Counted from the first letter of the stretch, positions 43,400 to 52,884 are shown. The stretch is 64,000 nucleotides of DNA from Dactylosporangium sp. AC04546 (GCF_022095675.1 NZ_JAHYSG010000006.1:138144-202143); one strand, 5' to 3'. Numbers and translations are program-made. Notes: generated by a model not told the origin, from the letters alone.

Positions 43400-44860
43400 A
43401 TGACCACCATCGACCAGCAGAGCTTCTTCATCGGCGGCGACTTCGTCAGACCGCACAGCGACGAGCGTGCCGACGTGATCAATCCGGCGACCGAAGGTGT
43501 GACGGGCAGTGTGCCACGCGCCGTCACCGCGGATATGGACGACGCGGTCGCCGCAGCGCGCCGGGCCTTCGACGAGACCGACTGGCCGCACCGGCCGCCG
43601 GCCGAGCGGGCCGATCTGCTGCGAGCCGTCGCCAGAGGCCTCCAGGATCGCAACGACGAGATCGCCCGCATCATCACCGACGAGAATGGCGCGCTGTTCG
43701 GGCTGAACCTCCACACTGTCGGCCACCGGTTCTGCTCCTACTACGCGGATCTGGCGGCGGACTTCGAGTGGGAGGAGTTGCGTCACGGCATCAGCGGCCC
43801 TGCCGTGATCCGGCGCGAACCGGCCGGTGTCACGGCGCTCGTCGTCCCGTGGAACGCGCCACTCGCCCTGCTGATGGTGAAGCTCGCACCGGCGCTCGTC
43901 GCCGGGTGCACCGTCATCGCCAAACCGGCGCCCGAGACGCCGCTCGACACGTACCCGCTCGCCGAGGTACTGCGTGACGCGGGCATCCCCGACGGCGTCG
44001 TCAACATCGTCCCCGGCGACGCGGAGGTCGGCGAACATCTCGTGAGCCACCCCGGCGTGGACAGCGTCAGCCTCACCGGCAGCGTGCGAGCGGGCAAGCG
44101 GATCATGCAGGTCTGCGCTGACCGGCTGGCGCGTGTCCACCTGGAACTCGGGGGGAAGTCGGCCTCGATCCTGCTCGACGACGCCCCGTTGGACGACGCG
44201 GTCGCCGGTACCCTCGGCGCGTTTCTGCTCGTCAACGGACAGGCATGCGCGGCGCTCACCCGGACACTGGTGCCGCGTCACCGGTACTCGGAGGTCGTCG
44301 ACGCTCTGGCGGCGGCGGCGAGCGCAGCTGTCGTCGGGGATCCCTACGACGATGCGTCCGATCTGGGGCCGATGACCAGCAGGCGGCAGTACGACCGAGT
44401 GCTGGGATACCTCGAGATCGGCAAGGCCGAGGGCGCGCGCGTCGTCGCGGGTGGCGGTCGCGCAGAAGGGTTCGAGCGCGGGTTCTACGTCGCGCCGACC
44501 GTGTTCGCGGACGTCGACAACGGCATGCGGATCGCCCGTGAGGAGATCTTCGGGCCGGTCAACTGCGTGATTCCGTACGACACTGTCGACGAGGCGGTCG
44601 CGATCGCCAACGACAGCGAATACGGGCTCTCCGGGGCGGTGTGGGGGGAGGACCTCGACCGTGCGATGGCGGTCGCCCGCAGGATCCGCACCGGCACGTT
44701 CACGCTGAACGGCTTCACGCTCGATCCGAACATTCCGTTCGGTGGCTACAAGGCGTCTGGGATCGGGCGACAGAACGGTATGGAAGGTCTCGAGGCGTTC
44801 ATCGAGCTCAAGTCGGTGCACCTGACACCGCAGCAGGCGACCACCCTCGGGTACCGCTGA
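43400..44860 (+). CDS. NAD(P)-dependent aldehyde dehydrogenase
   Basis: A 486-residue class 1/2-type aldehyde dehydrogenase. Key parts are VVPWNAPLALLMVKLAPALVAG, the nucleotide-site SVSLTGSVRAGKR, the catalytic Glu in HLELGGKSA (about residue 249), the catalytic Cys in NGQACAAL (about 282) and EEIFGPV (about 380). The ATG at 43400 has GAGAGG just upstream and starts nine bases after the MaoC stop. It would oxidise an aldehyde intermediate to the acid. It is closely similar in layout to the next gene but clearly a separate sequence, so the two probably act on different intermediates. Confidence 0.93.
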   Translation: MTTIDQQSFFIGGDFVRPHSDERADVINPATEGVTGSVPRAVTADMDDAVAAARRAFDETDWPHRPPAERADLLRAVARGLQDRNDEIARIITDENGALFGLNLHTVGHRFCSYYADLAADFEWEELRHGISGPAVIRREPAGVTALVVPWNAPLALLMVKLAPALVAGCTVIAKPAPETPLDTYPLAEVLRDAGIPDGVVNIVPGDAEVGEHLVSHPGVDSVSLTGSVRAGKRIMQVCADRLARVHLELGGKSASILLDDAPLDDAVAGTLGAFLLVNGQACAALTRTLVPRHRYSEVVDALAAAASAAVVGDPYDDASDLGPMTSRRQYDRVLGYLEIGKAEGARVVAGGGRAEGFERGFYVAPTVFADVDNGMRIAREEIFGPVNCVIPYDTVDEAVAIANDSEYGLSGAVWGEDLDRAMAVARRIRTGTFTLNGFTLDPNIPFGGYKASGIGRQNGMEGLEAFIELKSVHLTPQQATTLGYR

Positions 44861-44875
44861 ACACCTAGCGGTTGC

Positions 44876-44965
44876 TAAAAGGGACACTCTTCGGCGACCC
44901 CTGTGGACCCGTTGCCTCTGGTCGCCTCGCTTGGCGAGATTTGAAGGCCATAATAGAGTGTACGG
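44876..44965 (+). promoter_or_regulatory. Promoter and paired motif before the second aldehyde dehydrogenase operon
   Basis: TTGGCG (44931-44936), a 17-base spacer and TAGAGT (44954-44959) form a promoter. TAGAGTGTACGG (44954-44965) overlaps the -10 and is related to the motifs at 40731 and 54197. An inverted copy, GGGACACTCTT (44880-44890 region), lies about 70 bases upstream, giving a possible pair of operators. This 150-base gap contains no gene. Confidence 0.55.
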
Positions 44966-45010
44966 AATCTGATGACGTTCTCGTGACCGCCGACCACAAG
45001 GGGGCGCACC

Positions 45011-46471
45011 ATGATCACTCACGACGTGCTGTTCATCGGGGGCCGATGGGTCAAACCCGATTCGGACACGACGATCGAGGTCGTCTCGCCGTCGACCGAG
45101 GAGGTGGTGGGACGAGTCCCCGCGCCCTCCGCCGAGGATGTCGACCGCGCCGTCCGGGCTGCTCGCGAGGCGTTCGACCACGGACCCTGGCCGCGCATGG
45201 CGGCCGCGGAACGCGCTGCGGTGCTGCACCGCATCGCCGACGGGCTCGAGGAGCGCGCTGATGAGCTCGCCGAACTCGTGACCACTGAGAACGGCACACC
45301 GATATCGATCAGCCGCGCTGCGCAGGTGCTCGGCGCGATCCCGCACCTGCGGGCCTACGCCGACCTCGTCGACCAGTACACGTTCGACGAGACGCGCGAC
45401 GGCGTCAAGATACGCGCGGCGATCCTCAGGGAGCCTGTGGGCGTCGTGGCCGCCATCGTTCCGTGGAACGGCCCGCTCGTGTTGGCGCTGATGAAGCTCG
45501 CGCCCGGGCTGGCCGCAGGATGCACCTTCGTCTGCAAGCCGCCACCGGAGACCCCGTTGGCCTTCAACGTCCTGGCCGAGATCTGCGAGCGGGCCGGCCT
45601 TCCCGAAGGGGTACTGAGCATCATCGCCGGTGACCGGGAGGTCGGGCGCACCCTCGTCGCACACCCCGGCGTCGACAAGGTGGCCTTCACGGGCAGCACG
45701 GCAGCCGGAAAGTGGATCATGGGGGAGTGTGCGCGGCAGATCAAGCGCGTCAGCCTCGAGCTCGGCGGGAAGTCGGCGGCGATCATCCTCGACGACGTCG
45801 ACGCGAGCGCGGCAATCGGGCAGATGCTCCCGATGGCGACGATGCTGTCGGGGCAGATGTGCCTGCTGCAGTCGCGCATCCTCGTCCCGCGGGCACGCCA
45901 GGCGGAGTTGGTGGACACCTTCTGCAACGCCGTGAGCGCGCTCAAGGTCGGTGACCCGTTCGACGCCGACACCTACTACGGCCCCCTGATCGCCGAACGG
46001 CAACGCGAGCGGGTCGAGGGCTACATCGCGGCCGGCCGGCAGGAAGGGGCGACCCTGGTGCTGGGAGGTGGGCGCCCCAAGCACATGCCGACGGGCTGGT
46101 ACGTCGAGCCGACCGTCTTCACCGACGTCGACAACAGCATGACGATCGCTCGTGAGGAGATCTTCGGGCCGGTCACGTCGATCATCGCCTACGACGATCT
46201 GGACGAGGCGATCGCGATCGCCAATGACACGGACTTCGGTCTCGCCGGCGCGGTGTATACCGCTGACCCGTCTCGCGGCTTCGAGGTCGCCCGCCGAGTG
46301 CGCGCGGGAACCTACGGCGTCAACTGCTACGGAACGGATGCGAGGGTGCCGTTCGGCGGATACAAGCAATCCGGTCTCGGGCGTGAGGGCGGCCGGGAGG
46401 GTCTCGAAAGCTATCTGGAGACGAAGGCTGTCGCGCTCCCCGCCGGTTACTCGCCCTTCGCATCGAGCTGA
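45011..46471 (+). CDS. NAD(P)-dependent aldehyde dehydrogenase (second)
   Basis: A 486-residue enzyme of the same class as the preceding one. Visible residues are VVAAIVPWNGPLVLALMKLA, KVAFTGSTAAGKW, catalytic Glu in SLELGGKSA (about residue 249), catalytic Cys in SGQMCLLQ (about 282) and EEIFGPV. The ATG has GGGGG-type purines about nine bases upstream. It heads an operon with the P450 (14 bases later) and the acyl-CoA ligase, consistent with oxidation of a P450-derived alcohol via its aldehyde to the acid that the ligase then activates. Confidence 0.93.
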   Translation: MITHDVLFIGGRWVKPDSDTTIEVVSPSTEEVVGRVPAPSAEDVDRAVRAAREAFDHGPWPRMAAAERAAVLHRIADGLEERADELAELVTTENGTPISISRAAQVLGAIPHLRAYADLVDQYTFDETRDGVKIRAAILREPVGVVAAIVPWNGPLVLALMKLAPGLAAGCTFVCKPPPETPLAFNVLAEICERAGLPEGVLSIIAGDREVGRTLVAHPGVDKVAFTGSTAAGKWIMGECARQIKRVSLELGGKSAAIILDDVDASAAIGQMLPMATMLSGQMCLLQSRILVPRARQAELVDTFCNAVSALKVGDPFDADTYYGPLIAERQRERVEGYIAAGRQEGATLVLGGGRPKHMPTGWYVEPTVFTDVDNSMTIAREEIFGPVTSIIAYDDLDEAIAIANDTDFGLAGAVYTADPSRGFEVARRVRAGTYGVNCYGTDARVPFGGYKQSGLGREGGREGLESYLETKAVALPAGYSPFASS

Positions 46472-46484
46472 CGGGAGCACCCGC

Positions 46485-47717
46485 GTGACGACGGACAGAC
46501 CGGTCATCGAGTTCGACCATCTTTCGGCGGAGTACGCCGCCGATCCGCTCGGGGTCTACCGTGGGGTGCGCTCGCGGTGTCCCGTGGCGTGGACCGAGGC
46601 CCACGGCGGTTACTGGGTGGCCTCGGCCTACAGCACGGTGTTCGCGGCGAGCCGCGACGACAAGACCTTCTCGTCGAAGAAGGGGCGACACGGCGACATT
46701 GACTACACCGGGGTCGTCATCCCGTCCGAGCCGTCGCTGCCGCTGCTGCCGATCGAGGTGGACCCGCCCGAGCTGCACCCGTTCCGGAAGGTGCTGAACC
46801 CCGCATTCGGCCCGAAGGCGGTCGCCCGGCTCGCTCCCGAGATCGAGCGTTTCACCGCATGGTGCGTCGACCAGGTGATCGAGTCCGGCGAGATCGACTT
46901 CGTGGAGGACCTTGCGAGCCCGGTACCCGCGGTGGCGACCCTCCTGCTGGTCGGGCTGCCGGTGACGGACTGGCAGCGGTACTCGCGGGCCTTTCACGGC
47001 CTGGCCGCCAACGCTCCAGGCAGCGCGGAGTACACGGAGGCGCTCGAGCTGATCCACAGCATCGCCGGGATGGCGCGGTCGGAGATCGCCGACCGCCGGC
47101 TGCACCCCAAGGACGACCTGCTGACCACATTGACCCAGGCTGAGATCGGCGGCCGGCGTCTCGAGGATGCGCAGATCGCGTCGATCCTCACCACGACGCT
47201 CGGCGGTGGCATCGACACCACCACAGCGCTCATCGCCAACGCCCTGGTCTATCTCGACAAGCACCCCGAGCACCGAACTCGCCTCGCGACCGACGACGCG
47301 TTCATGAGTTCCTTCTGCGAGGAGATGCTGAGGTACTACAGCCCGGTGCAGGGCTTCGCTCGTACGGTCACGAAGGACACCGAACTCGGCGGCTGCACGT
47401 TGCAGCGTGGCGACCGGGTCTTCCTGAGCTGGGCGGCCGCCAACCACGATCCGCTGGCCTTCGAACAGCCGGAGGAGATCGTCCCCGACCGGTTCCCGAA
47501 CCGGCACACCAGCTTCGGGATCGGGTCCCACCGGTGCATCGGTTCGACCCTGGCGCGCGCCGAGTTCGCCGTTGTCGTGCGCGAGGTCCTCCGGCGGATG
47601 CCGGACTACACGCTCGTCGACGGTGCGGTGCCCTACTCCAACATCGGCACCGTCAACGGGTGGCACCGTCTGCCTGCCAGGTTCACCCGAGGCCGCCCGG
47701 TCGGGGCGACGTCATGA
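46485..47717 (+). CDS. Cytochrome P450 (first)
   Basis: A 410-residue soluble bacterial P450. The I-helix motif is GGGIDTTTA (about residue 243), the ExxR is EEMLR (about 285) and the heme loop is FGIGSHRCIG with the Cys ligand at about residue 351. It would need a ferredoxin such as the one encoded at 59277-59471. The GTG start has GGGAG nine bases upstream. Its stop overlaps the ATG of the acyl-CoA ligase (ATGA), so they are coupled. Substrate unknown, probably the imported compound. Confidence 0.95.
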   Translation: MTTDRPVIEFDHLSAEYAADPLGVYRGVRSRCPVAWTEAHGGYWVASAYSTVFAASRDDKTFSSKKGRHGDIDYTGVVIPSEPSLPLLPIEVDPPELHPFRKVLNPAFGPKAVARLAPEIERFTAWCVDQVIESGEIDFVEDLASPVPAVATLLLVGLPVTDWQRYSRAFHGLAANAPGSAEYTEALELIHSIAGMARSEIADRRLHPKDDLLTTLTQAEIGGRRLEDAQIASILTTTLGGGIDTTTALIANALVYLDKHPEHRTRLATDDAFMSSFCEEMLRYYSPVQGFARTVTKDTELGGCTLQRGDRVFLSWAAANHDPLAFEQPEEIVPDRFPNRHTSFGIGSHRCIGSTLARAEFAVVVREVLRRMPDYTLVDGAVPYSNIGTVNGWHRLPARFTRGRPVGATS

Positions 47718-49240
47718 GCGCTGGGCTGCTCGTCGCCGACCTCGTGACCGCTGGTGCCTCGCGCGCGTTGACCCAACGGGTGGCGTTCGCCGGTGACGAC
47801 TGGAGTCTGTCGTACGGTCAGCTCGCTGACGACGCGCGCCGCTGGCACCGGCTGCTGCACGAGGCGGGAGTGCGCCGCGGCGACCGCATCGCGATTCTGG
47901 CGAACAACGGGCCGGAGTACCTCAGCGTGCTGTACGGCGCCGCAATGTGTGGTGCCGTGGTCGTGCTCCTCAACACCAGGCTTGATGCCGGCTCGGTCCG
48001 GTATCAGCTGGAGGACTCGGGCACACGGCTCGTCGTCGTCGATCCTGACAACCATCGGCTGGCGGCGGCTGCGGGCGCCTTCAGCCTGCCTGCCGTCGCG
48101 CTGGATGCCGACCATCGCGACCGGCTCCGCAGCATCGAGCCGGCTCCGGCCGGGACGGCACGCCCCGAGCCCGAAGGCCCGTTCATCCAGCTGTACACGT
48201 CGGGCACGACGGGGCGGTCGAAGGGATGTGTGCTCTCGCAGCGGGCCTGGGTGGCGTCGTCGATGAACCTCGTGACCGGCCTCGGCTTGACCGACGCGGA
48301 TGTGCACATCGGTGCGGGACCGTTCTTTCACGTAGCCGGTCTGGGTACCGCGATGTCCGTGCTGTCCGTGGGCGGGCGGATCGTCTTCGGCGCCAGAGGC
48401 TCCCTTGCCGACTCGTGGGACATGATCGCTCGCCACAGCGTCACGATCGGGACCTTCGTGGGTGGTGCCGTCGTCAACGCGGTCCGGCATTCGATGAGTG
48501 CCACGCATGCCAAGTCCTTGCGCGTGCTCACCGGCCAGGCCGGCAAGCACACGCCGGCGGAGCACCTGGAGATGGGAGAGCTGGTTCCGCATGCCGGCTT
48601 CGTCGGCATCTACGGATCCACGGAGGCGGGCAACTTCGCCACCTGCTCGACGCGGGCCGACGAGATCGCTCGTCCCGGCACCGTCGGACGGCCGCTGATC
48701 GGCTTTCGCGCCGCGGTCGTCGACCCTGATGACCGCCCGGTCGAGGCGGGGGAGGCCGGGGAGCTCGTGCTCCGCGGTGCGAGCGTGATGTCGGAGTACT
48801 GGGGCATGCCGGAGGCGACGGCAGAGACCCTGCGGGGCGGCTGGTTGCACACCGGCGACATGATGCGGATGGACGAGGACGGCTACCTTTACATGCTCGA
48901 CCGGCTCAAGGACATGGTGAAGACCGGCGGCGAGAACGTGTACAGCGTCGAGGTGGAGCAGGTGCTGCGGCTGCACCCGGCGGTCCTCGACTGTGCGGTG
49001 ATCGGCGTACCGGACGAGCGGTGGGGCGAAGGCGTCAAGGCGGTCGTGGTGGCCCCCGGCGGTGTCGACGTCGACTCGCTGGATGCCTGGTGCCTGGAAC
49101 GGCTCGCGCCGTACAAGCGGCCCCGGTGGTATCAGTTCGAGGACGCTCTGCCGGCCAACGGCGCCAAGGTCGACAAGAAGCAGCTGCGGGCGATGCACGA
49201 CCCGCAGCGCTCGATCCGGCTGCCCGAACGCGCTCGCTGA
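47714..49240 (+). CDS. Acyl-CoA synthetase (AMP-forming)
   Basis: A 508-residue member of the ANL superfamily. The P-loop is YTSGTTGRSKG (about residue 160), then GIYGSTEAG, the adenylate motif GWLHTGDMMRMDEDGYLYMLDR (about 375-396) and the hinge/C-terminal Lys in PANGAKVDKKQLRAM. It would activate a carboxylic acid from the aldehyde dehydrogenases. The last 27 bases of the gene (coding IRLPERAR and the stop) recur at 50668-50694, beyond the neighbouring minus-strand aldehyde dehydrogenase, which suggests a past insertion behind this gene. Confidence 0.93.
   Translation: MSAGLLVADLVTAGASRALTQRVAFAGDDWSLSYGQLADDARRWHRLLHEAGVRRGDRIAILANNGPEYLSVLYGAAMCGAVVVLLNTRLDAGSVRYQLEDSGTRLVVVDPDNHRLAAAAGAFSLPAVALDADHRDRLRSIEPAPAGTARPEPEGPFIQLYTSGTTGRSKGCVLSQRAWVASSMNLVTGLGLTDADVHIGAGPFFHVAGLGTAMSVLSVGGRIVFGARGSLADSWDMIARHSVTIGTFVGGAVVNAVRHSMSATHAKSLRVLTGQAGKHTPAEHLEMGELVPHAGFVGIYGSTEAGNFATCSTRADEIARPGTVGRPLIGFRAAVVDPDDRPVEAGEAGELVLRGASVMSEYWGMPEATAETLRGGWLHTGDMMRMDEDGYLYMLDRLKDMVKTGGENVYSVEVEQVLRLHPAVLDCAVIGVPDERWGEGVKAVVVAPGGVDVDSLDAWCLERLAPYKRPRWYQFEDALPANGAKVDKKQLRAMHDPQRSIRLPERAR
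49214..49240. repeat. 27-bp direct repeat, copy 1
   Basis: ATCCGGCTGCCCGAACGCGC followed by TCGCTGA, the final codons and stop of the acyl-CoA ligase gene. An identical copy lies at 50668-50694. Confidence 0.9.
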
Positions 49241-49243
49241 TCC

Positions 49244-49277
49244 GGGGTGGTGGTGCCGGACCCGGCGCCACCACCCC
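49244..49277. terminator. Strong hairpin between convergent acyl-CoA ligase and aldehyde dehydrogenase genes
   Basis: GGGGTGGTGGTGCCG (49244-49258) pairs with CGGCGCCACCACCCC (49263-49277), 15 base pairs with one G-U pair and a four-base loop. It lies immediately after the ligase stop and just beyond the stop of the minus-strand gene, so it can terminate both. Confidence 0.85.
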
Positions 49278-49298
49278 ACCCCTGTTCAGTCCGCCCGT

Positions 49299-50624
49299 TC
49301 AGTCCATCAGATGGACGACGACCCCGCGGGCGTGCGACAGCTCGCGGAAGCCATGGACGCCGTGGTAGGCGCCGGTGCCGCTGTGGTTGACGCCGCCGAA
49401 CGGCAGGCGTCTCTCCGCGCTGTGCGTGGCCCAGCCGTTGACGGTCACCCCGCCGGAGGACGTGCGCGCCAGCACTTCGGCCGTGGTCGCCTCGTCGGTG
49501 GAGTACACGTAGATCGCGAGGGGCTTCTCCCGGGCCTGAATGTGCTCGACCGCCTCGGCGAGGTCGCGGTAGGTCAGCACCGGCAGGATCGGCCCGAAGA
49601 TCTCGTCCTGCATCACCTGGGCGTCCAGCGGCACGTCCAGCAGCACGGCCGGCTCGACGGTGAGCGTCGCGGAGTCGCTGCGGCCGGTGCCGACGAGCGT
49701 CGCCCCGCGTGCCGTGGCATCGGCGAGGTAGCCGGTGACCCGCAGGAAGTTGCGCTCGTTGACGATGCGCGGCAGCGCCTCGAGGTCGATCGCGCCGTCG
49801 CGGTAGTACGTCTGCTCGACCCACTGCATGTACTGCGCGACGAACGCGTCGCGATGATCCTCCTGGACCCATACGTGGTCGGGCGACAGGCAGATCTGGC
49901 CGCCGTTGCGCAGCTTGCCGGTGCCGATGACGGGCACGACCGAGGCCAGGTCGGCGGTGCCGTCGACGATGGCCGGGCACTTGCCGCCCAGCTCCAGGGT
50001 GACCGAGGCCAGGTTCCGGGCGGCCGCGGCCATCACCCTGCGGCCCACGGCCGGGCTGCCGGTGAAGAAGATGTGGTCTACCGGCAGCTCCAGCAGCGCC
50101 TCCGCCAGCTCGACGCCCCCGGTGAACACCGCGACCTCGCTCTCGTCGAACGTCTCGCGGATGATCCGGGCGGTCAGCTCGGCGGTCGCCACTGACAGCT
50201 CGTTCGGCATGACGATCGCCGTGTTGCCCGCCGCGATGGCCGGCACGAGCGGCTGGAAGACGAGCCCGAACGGGAAGTTCCATGCCCCGAACAGCAGCAC
50301 GACGCCGCGCGCCTCGTACTGGATGAGCGCCTTCGTGCCCGCGAAGTGCGGCGACGGTTCGACCTCGACCGGCGACATCCACTGCTCCAGCTCGGCGATC
50401 GCCTGGTCGATGTCGGCGAGCACCACCCTCGCCTCGGCGGGGATCGTCCCCTCGACCGGCCGGCGCAGGTCGGCGCGCAGCGTCTCGGCCAGCTCGCCAG
50501 TGTGGGCGGCGATGGCGTCGCGGAGTCTGCGCAGCCGGGCCCGGCGATCCTCGGCCGAGCTGGTCTTGAGGTTCCACTTGTTGCGCCGCTGCAGGTCGAA
50601 GACGCGGCGGATGTCGTCCATCAT
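49299..50624 (-). CDS. Aldehyde dehydrogenase, class 3 / coniferyl-aldehyde type
   Basis: A 441-residue enzyme of the short class 3 type that lacks the long N-terminal extension. Landmarks are GVVLLFGAWNFPFGLVFQPL, IFFTGSPAVGRRVM, catalytic Glu in LELGGKCPA (about residue 210), Cys in NGGQICLSPDH (about 246), MQDEIFGPILPVL and RLPFGGVNHSG. It acts on medium-chain or aromatic aldehydes. The ATG at 50624 has GGGAGA upstream. The gene stands alone in opposite orientation to the operon before it and is bracketed by a 27-bp direct repeat, so it looks like an insertion into the cluster. Confidence 0.92.
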   Translation of the reverse strand: MMDDIRRVFDLQRRNKWNLKTSSAEDRRARLRRLRDAIAAHTGELAETLRADLRRPVEGTIPAEARVVLADIDQAIAELEQWMSPVEVEPSPHFAGTKALIQYEARGVVLLFGAWNFPFGLVFQPLVPAIAAGNTAIVMPNELSVATAELTARIIRETFDESEVAVFTGGVELAEALLELPVDHIFFTGSPAVGRRVMAAAARNLASVTLELGGKCPAIVDGTADLASVVPVIGTGKLRNGGQICLSPDHVWVQEDHRDAFVAQYMQWVEQTYYRDGAIDLEALPRIVNERNFLRVTGYLADATARGATLVGTGRSDSATLTVEPAVLLDVPLDAQVMQDEIFGPILPVLTYRDLAEAVEHIQAREKPLAIYVYSTDEATTAEVLARTSSGGVTVNGWATHSAERRLPFGGVNHSGTGAYHGVHGFRELSHARGVVVHLMD

Positions 50625-50667
50625 TGCCGTCTCCCTGGAAGACGATGGGCCCGCGGATGTTCTTGCC

Positions 50668-50694
50668 ATCCGGCTGCCCGAACGCGCTCGCTGA
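50668..50694. repeat. 27-bp direct repeat, copy 2
   Basis: Identical to 49214-49240. Here it lies between the start of the minus-strand aldehyde dehydrogenase and the stop of the second P450 gene and has no coding role. Confidence 0.9.
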
Positions 50695-50718
50695 GCCCGT
50701 CCGGGCAGCCTCGATCGT

Positions 50719-51945
50719 TCAGCGGTCGATGAGCAGGTGCAGGCTGTCCAGCCCGCGGACGTATCCGAAGTGCCGCCCGACCGGCTTGGCGGGGTCGAGC
50801 GAGTAGTGCGGCATCCTTCTGTGGATCTCTTCCATTGCCACACGCATCTCCGTGCGGGCAAGGTGGGAGCCCGCACACCGGTGGATGCCGCCCCCGAAAC
50901 CGAAGTGCGGGTTGGGGTGCCGAGTGAAGTCGATGCGATACGGATCGGGGAACTGCTCCGGGTCACGGCCAGCCGCACCGTACATCACCATCACCATGTC
51001 CCCGGCTTTGATCGTCTTCCCGCCGAGCTCGATGTCGGTCGTCGCCTTGCGGCAGTCGTTGACGAGTCCGTCGAAGCGCATCAGCTCCTCGACCGCGTAC
51101 GGCACGAGGGAGAGGTCGGCCGCGAGCTGGTCTCGCAGGTCGGGGCGCGTGGCGAGGCGGTGGATGGCCAGTGACAACTGCGCTGTCACTGTGTCCAGGC
51201 CCGCACTCCAGAGGAGGGTGGTGATGCCGACGAACTCCTCGAGCGACAGGGGACGCTCCCCGTCGAAGCGCGCCTTGGCGAGGCTGCCGACCAGATCGTC
51301 GCCGGGGTCGGCACGGCGCCGGCGCTCGTTGAACACTTCGGTGAAGTACGCCTCCAGCTCGGCGTTGACCGAGGCGAAGACCTTCTTCTTCTCTTCGGGA
51401 TCGAAGGTGTGCAGGATCTTGTTCTTCCAGTCCAGGAAGGTGTCGAGATCGGACTCGGGCAGCCCCATCAACGGAACGAAGATCAGCGACGGGTACGGCA
51501 CGGCGAAGTCGGCGATGAAGTCGCATCGCCCGGCCTCGATGATGCTGTCGATCAGCTCGCCGACCAGGCCATGCATTCGCGGCTGGAGGGCAGCGACCAC
51601 TCGCGGTGAGAGCAACGGGTTCAGGATCTTCCGGTACTTGCCATGATCCGGAGGATCGATCTGCGTCGGGATGTCCGGACCGAGCGCGGTCTTCTGATAG
51701 TGCGGAACGGTCATCTGGACCGAGGAGAACAGGCCCGGGTTCTGCAGGACGAAACGGCAGTCCTGGTAGCGGGTGACCACCCAGAAGCCGCCCATGACCT
51801 CGCTGTGCGCAACGGGGCACCCGTCCCGGAGGCGATCGATCATCGGATATGGGTCGTCCTGCAGCTCGGCATTGTAGAGATGGAAGCCTCGCGCGAACTG
51901 CTCGGCATCAAAGGCCTCGGTGTGTGCTTCGGACGCGGTGCTCAT
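50719..51945 (-). CDS. Cytochrome P450 (second)
   Basis: A 408-residue P450. The I-helix motif is LLWSAGLDTVTA (about residue 247), ExxR is EELMR (about 289) and the heme loop is FGFGGGIHRCAGSHLAR with Cys at about residue 358. The proximal segment resembles CYP families active on steroids, terpenes or aromatic ethers, but no substrate can be assigned. The ATG at 51945 has GGGAGA upstream. It follows the SDR and alcohol dehydrogenase genes in the same direction, so hydroxylation and alcohol oxidation may be linked. Confidence 0.95.
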   Translation of the reverse strand: MSTASEAHTEAFDAEQFARGFHLYNAELQDDPYPMIDRLRDGCPVAHSEVMGGFWVVTRYQDCRFVLQNPGLFSSVQMTVPHYQKTALGPDIPTQIDPPDHGKYRKILNPLLSPRVVAALQPRMHGLVGELIDSIIEAGRCDFIADFAVPYPSLIFVPLMGLPESDLDTFLDWKNKILHTFDPEEKKKVFASVNAELEAYFTEVFNERRRRADPGDDLVGSLAKARFDGERPLSLEEFVGITTLLWSAGLDTVTAQLSLAIHRLATRPDLRDQLAADLSLVPYAVEELMRFDGLVNDCRKATTDIELGGKTIKAGDMVMVMYGAAGRDPEQFPDPYRIDFTRHPNPHFGFGGGIHRCAGSHLARTEMRVAMEEIHRRMPHYSLDPAKPVGRHFGYVRGLDSLHLLIDR

Positions 51946-52017
51946 CGACTTCTCCCAGCATGCTCGACGGGATTGAGTTGCACTCCTCATGACTCCTTCT
52001 GGCGGCAAGCGCCAGGG

Positions 52018-52884
52018 TCAGGCAGGCCCGCCTTCGCCCTCGCCGCCGAGCGCGTCGAGCGCGTCGAGCGCGTCGAGGATGGGGCCGAGCCGAGCCTCCA
52101 CCCGGGTCCGCGATCCGGGACTGGTGAACACATAGAACCGGTCCTGCTGCACGGCGGTGACTGCGGCCGCCGCCACCTCCGCCGGCGTCAGTGCTGATGA
52201 ACCCCAACGCTGTTGTCCGCCTCCGCCTCCGGGAGCGACGGCCCACGGCTTGCCGTCCCCGACCTGTGTGAGCCGGTCGTATTCACGAGACGCGAGGTCG
52301 GTGACCACCGCGCCGGGGCAGAGGACCGTGACGCCGACCGGCGCGCCGCGCGCGGTGAGCTGCGCCCGCAGCGCCTCCGACAGCGCGACGACCGCATGCT
52401 TGCTCACGGTGTACTCGGGAATGAGTGTCCCCGACGTGACACCCTGCATCGAGGCGGTGTTGAGGACGTGACCCGGCTGGCCCGCCGCGAGTATCGCCGG
52501 GAGGAACGCCTGGATTCCGTGCAGGACCCCCCAGAGGTTGACGGCCATCACCCGCTGCCACTCGTCGATCGGCAGCTCCCACAGGGGGTCGCCGGCCGGC
52601 CCCATCACACCCGCGTTGTTGCACAGGACATGGACCGTGCCGAACCTGGCGATGGCGGCGTCCCTCAGCTCGACCACCTGCTCCCGGCTTGAGACATCTG
52701 TGCCAGCCGTCATCACCTCGGTGCCGAGTTGCGACAGCTCCCGGCCCACCGCCTCGACCAGGGGCCGGTTGATGTCGGCCAGGACGAGCCGAGCGCCCGC
52801 GGTCGCGAAGGCGCCGGCGAGGGCTCTGCCGATCCCGTCCGCGGCGCCGGTGATGACGACGACTGTGCCGGCAAGGTCAGTCAT
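52018..52884 (-). CDS. SDR family oxidoreductase
   Basis: A 288-residue classical short-chain dehydrogenase. The cofactor site is TGAADGIG (residues 12-19), LADINRP places an Asp after beta-2 (suggesting NAD preference), NNAGVMG is at about residue 88 and the catalytic residues are in ASMQGVTSG and EYTVSKHAV. The C-terminus contains a short DALDALDAL repeat that arises from three tandem 9-base units (about 52058-52085). It overlaps the alcohol dehydrogenase gene by eight bases, so the two are coupled. Confidence 0.9.
   Translation of the reverse strand: MTDLAGTVVVITGAADGIGRALAGAFATAGARLVLADINRPLVEAVGRELSQLGTEVMTAGTDVSSREQVVELRDAAIARFGTVHVLCNNAGVMGPAGDPLWELPIDEWQRVMAVNLWGVLHGIQAFLPAILAAGQPGHVLNTASMQGVTSGTLIPEYTVSKHAVVALSEALRAQLTARGAPVGVTVLCPGAVVTDLASREYDRLTQVGDGKPWAVAPGGGGGQQRWGSSALTPAEVAAAAVTAVQQDRFYVFTSPGSRTRVEARLGPILDALDALDALGGEGEGGPA

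Noticed and set aside
43250..46507. A 1085-codon open frame on the minus strand opposite two aldehyde dehydrogenase genes
   Set aside because: It is antisense to two enzymes with intact catalytic residues, and its own translation has no recognisable domain.
52058..52085. Tandem GAGCGCGTC units
   Set aside because: They are only three copies and simply encode the DALDALDAL tail of the SDR; no separate repeat element is implied.
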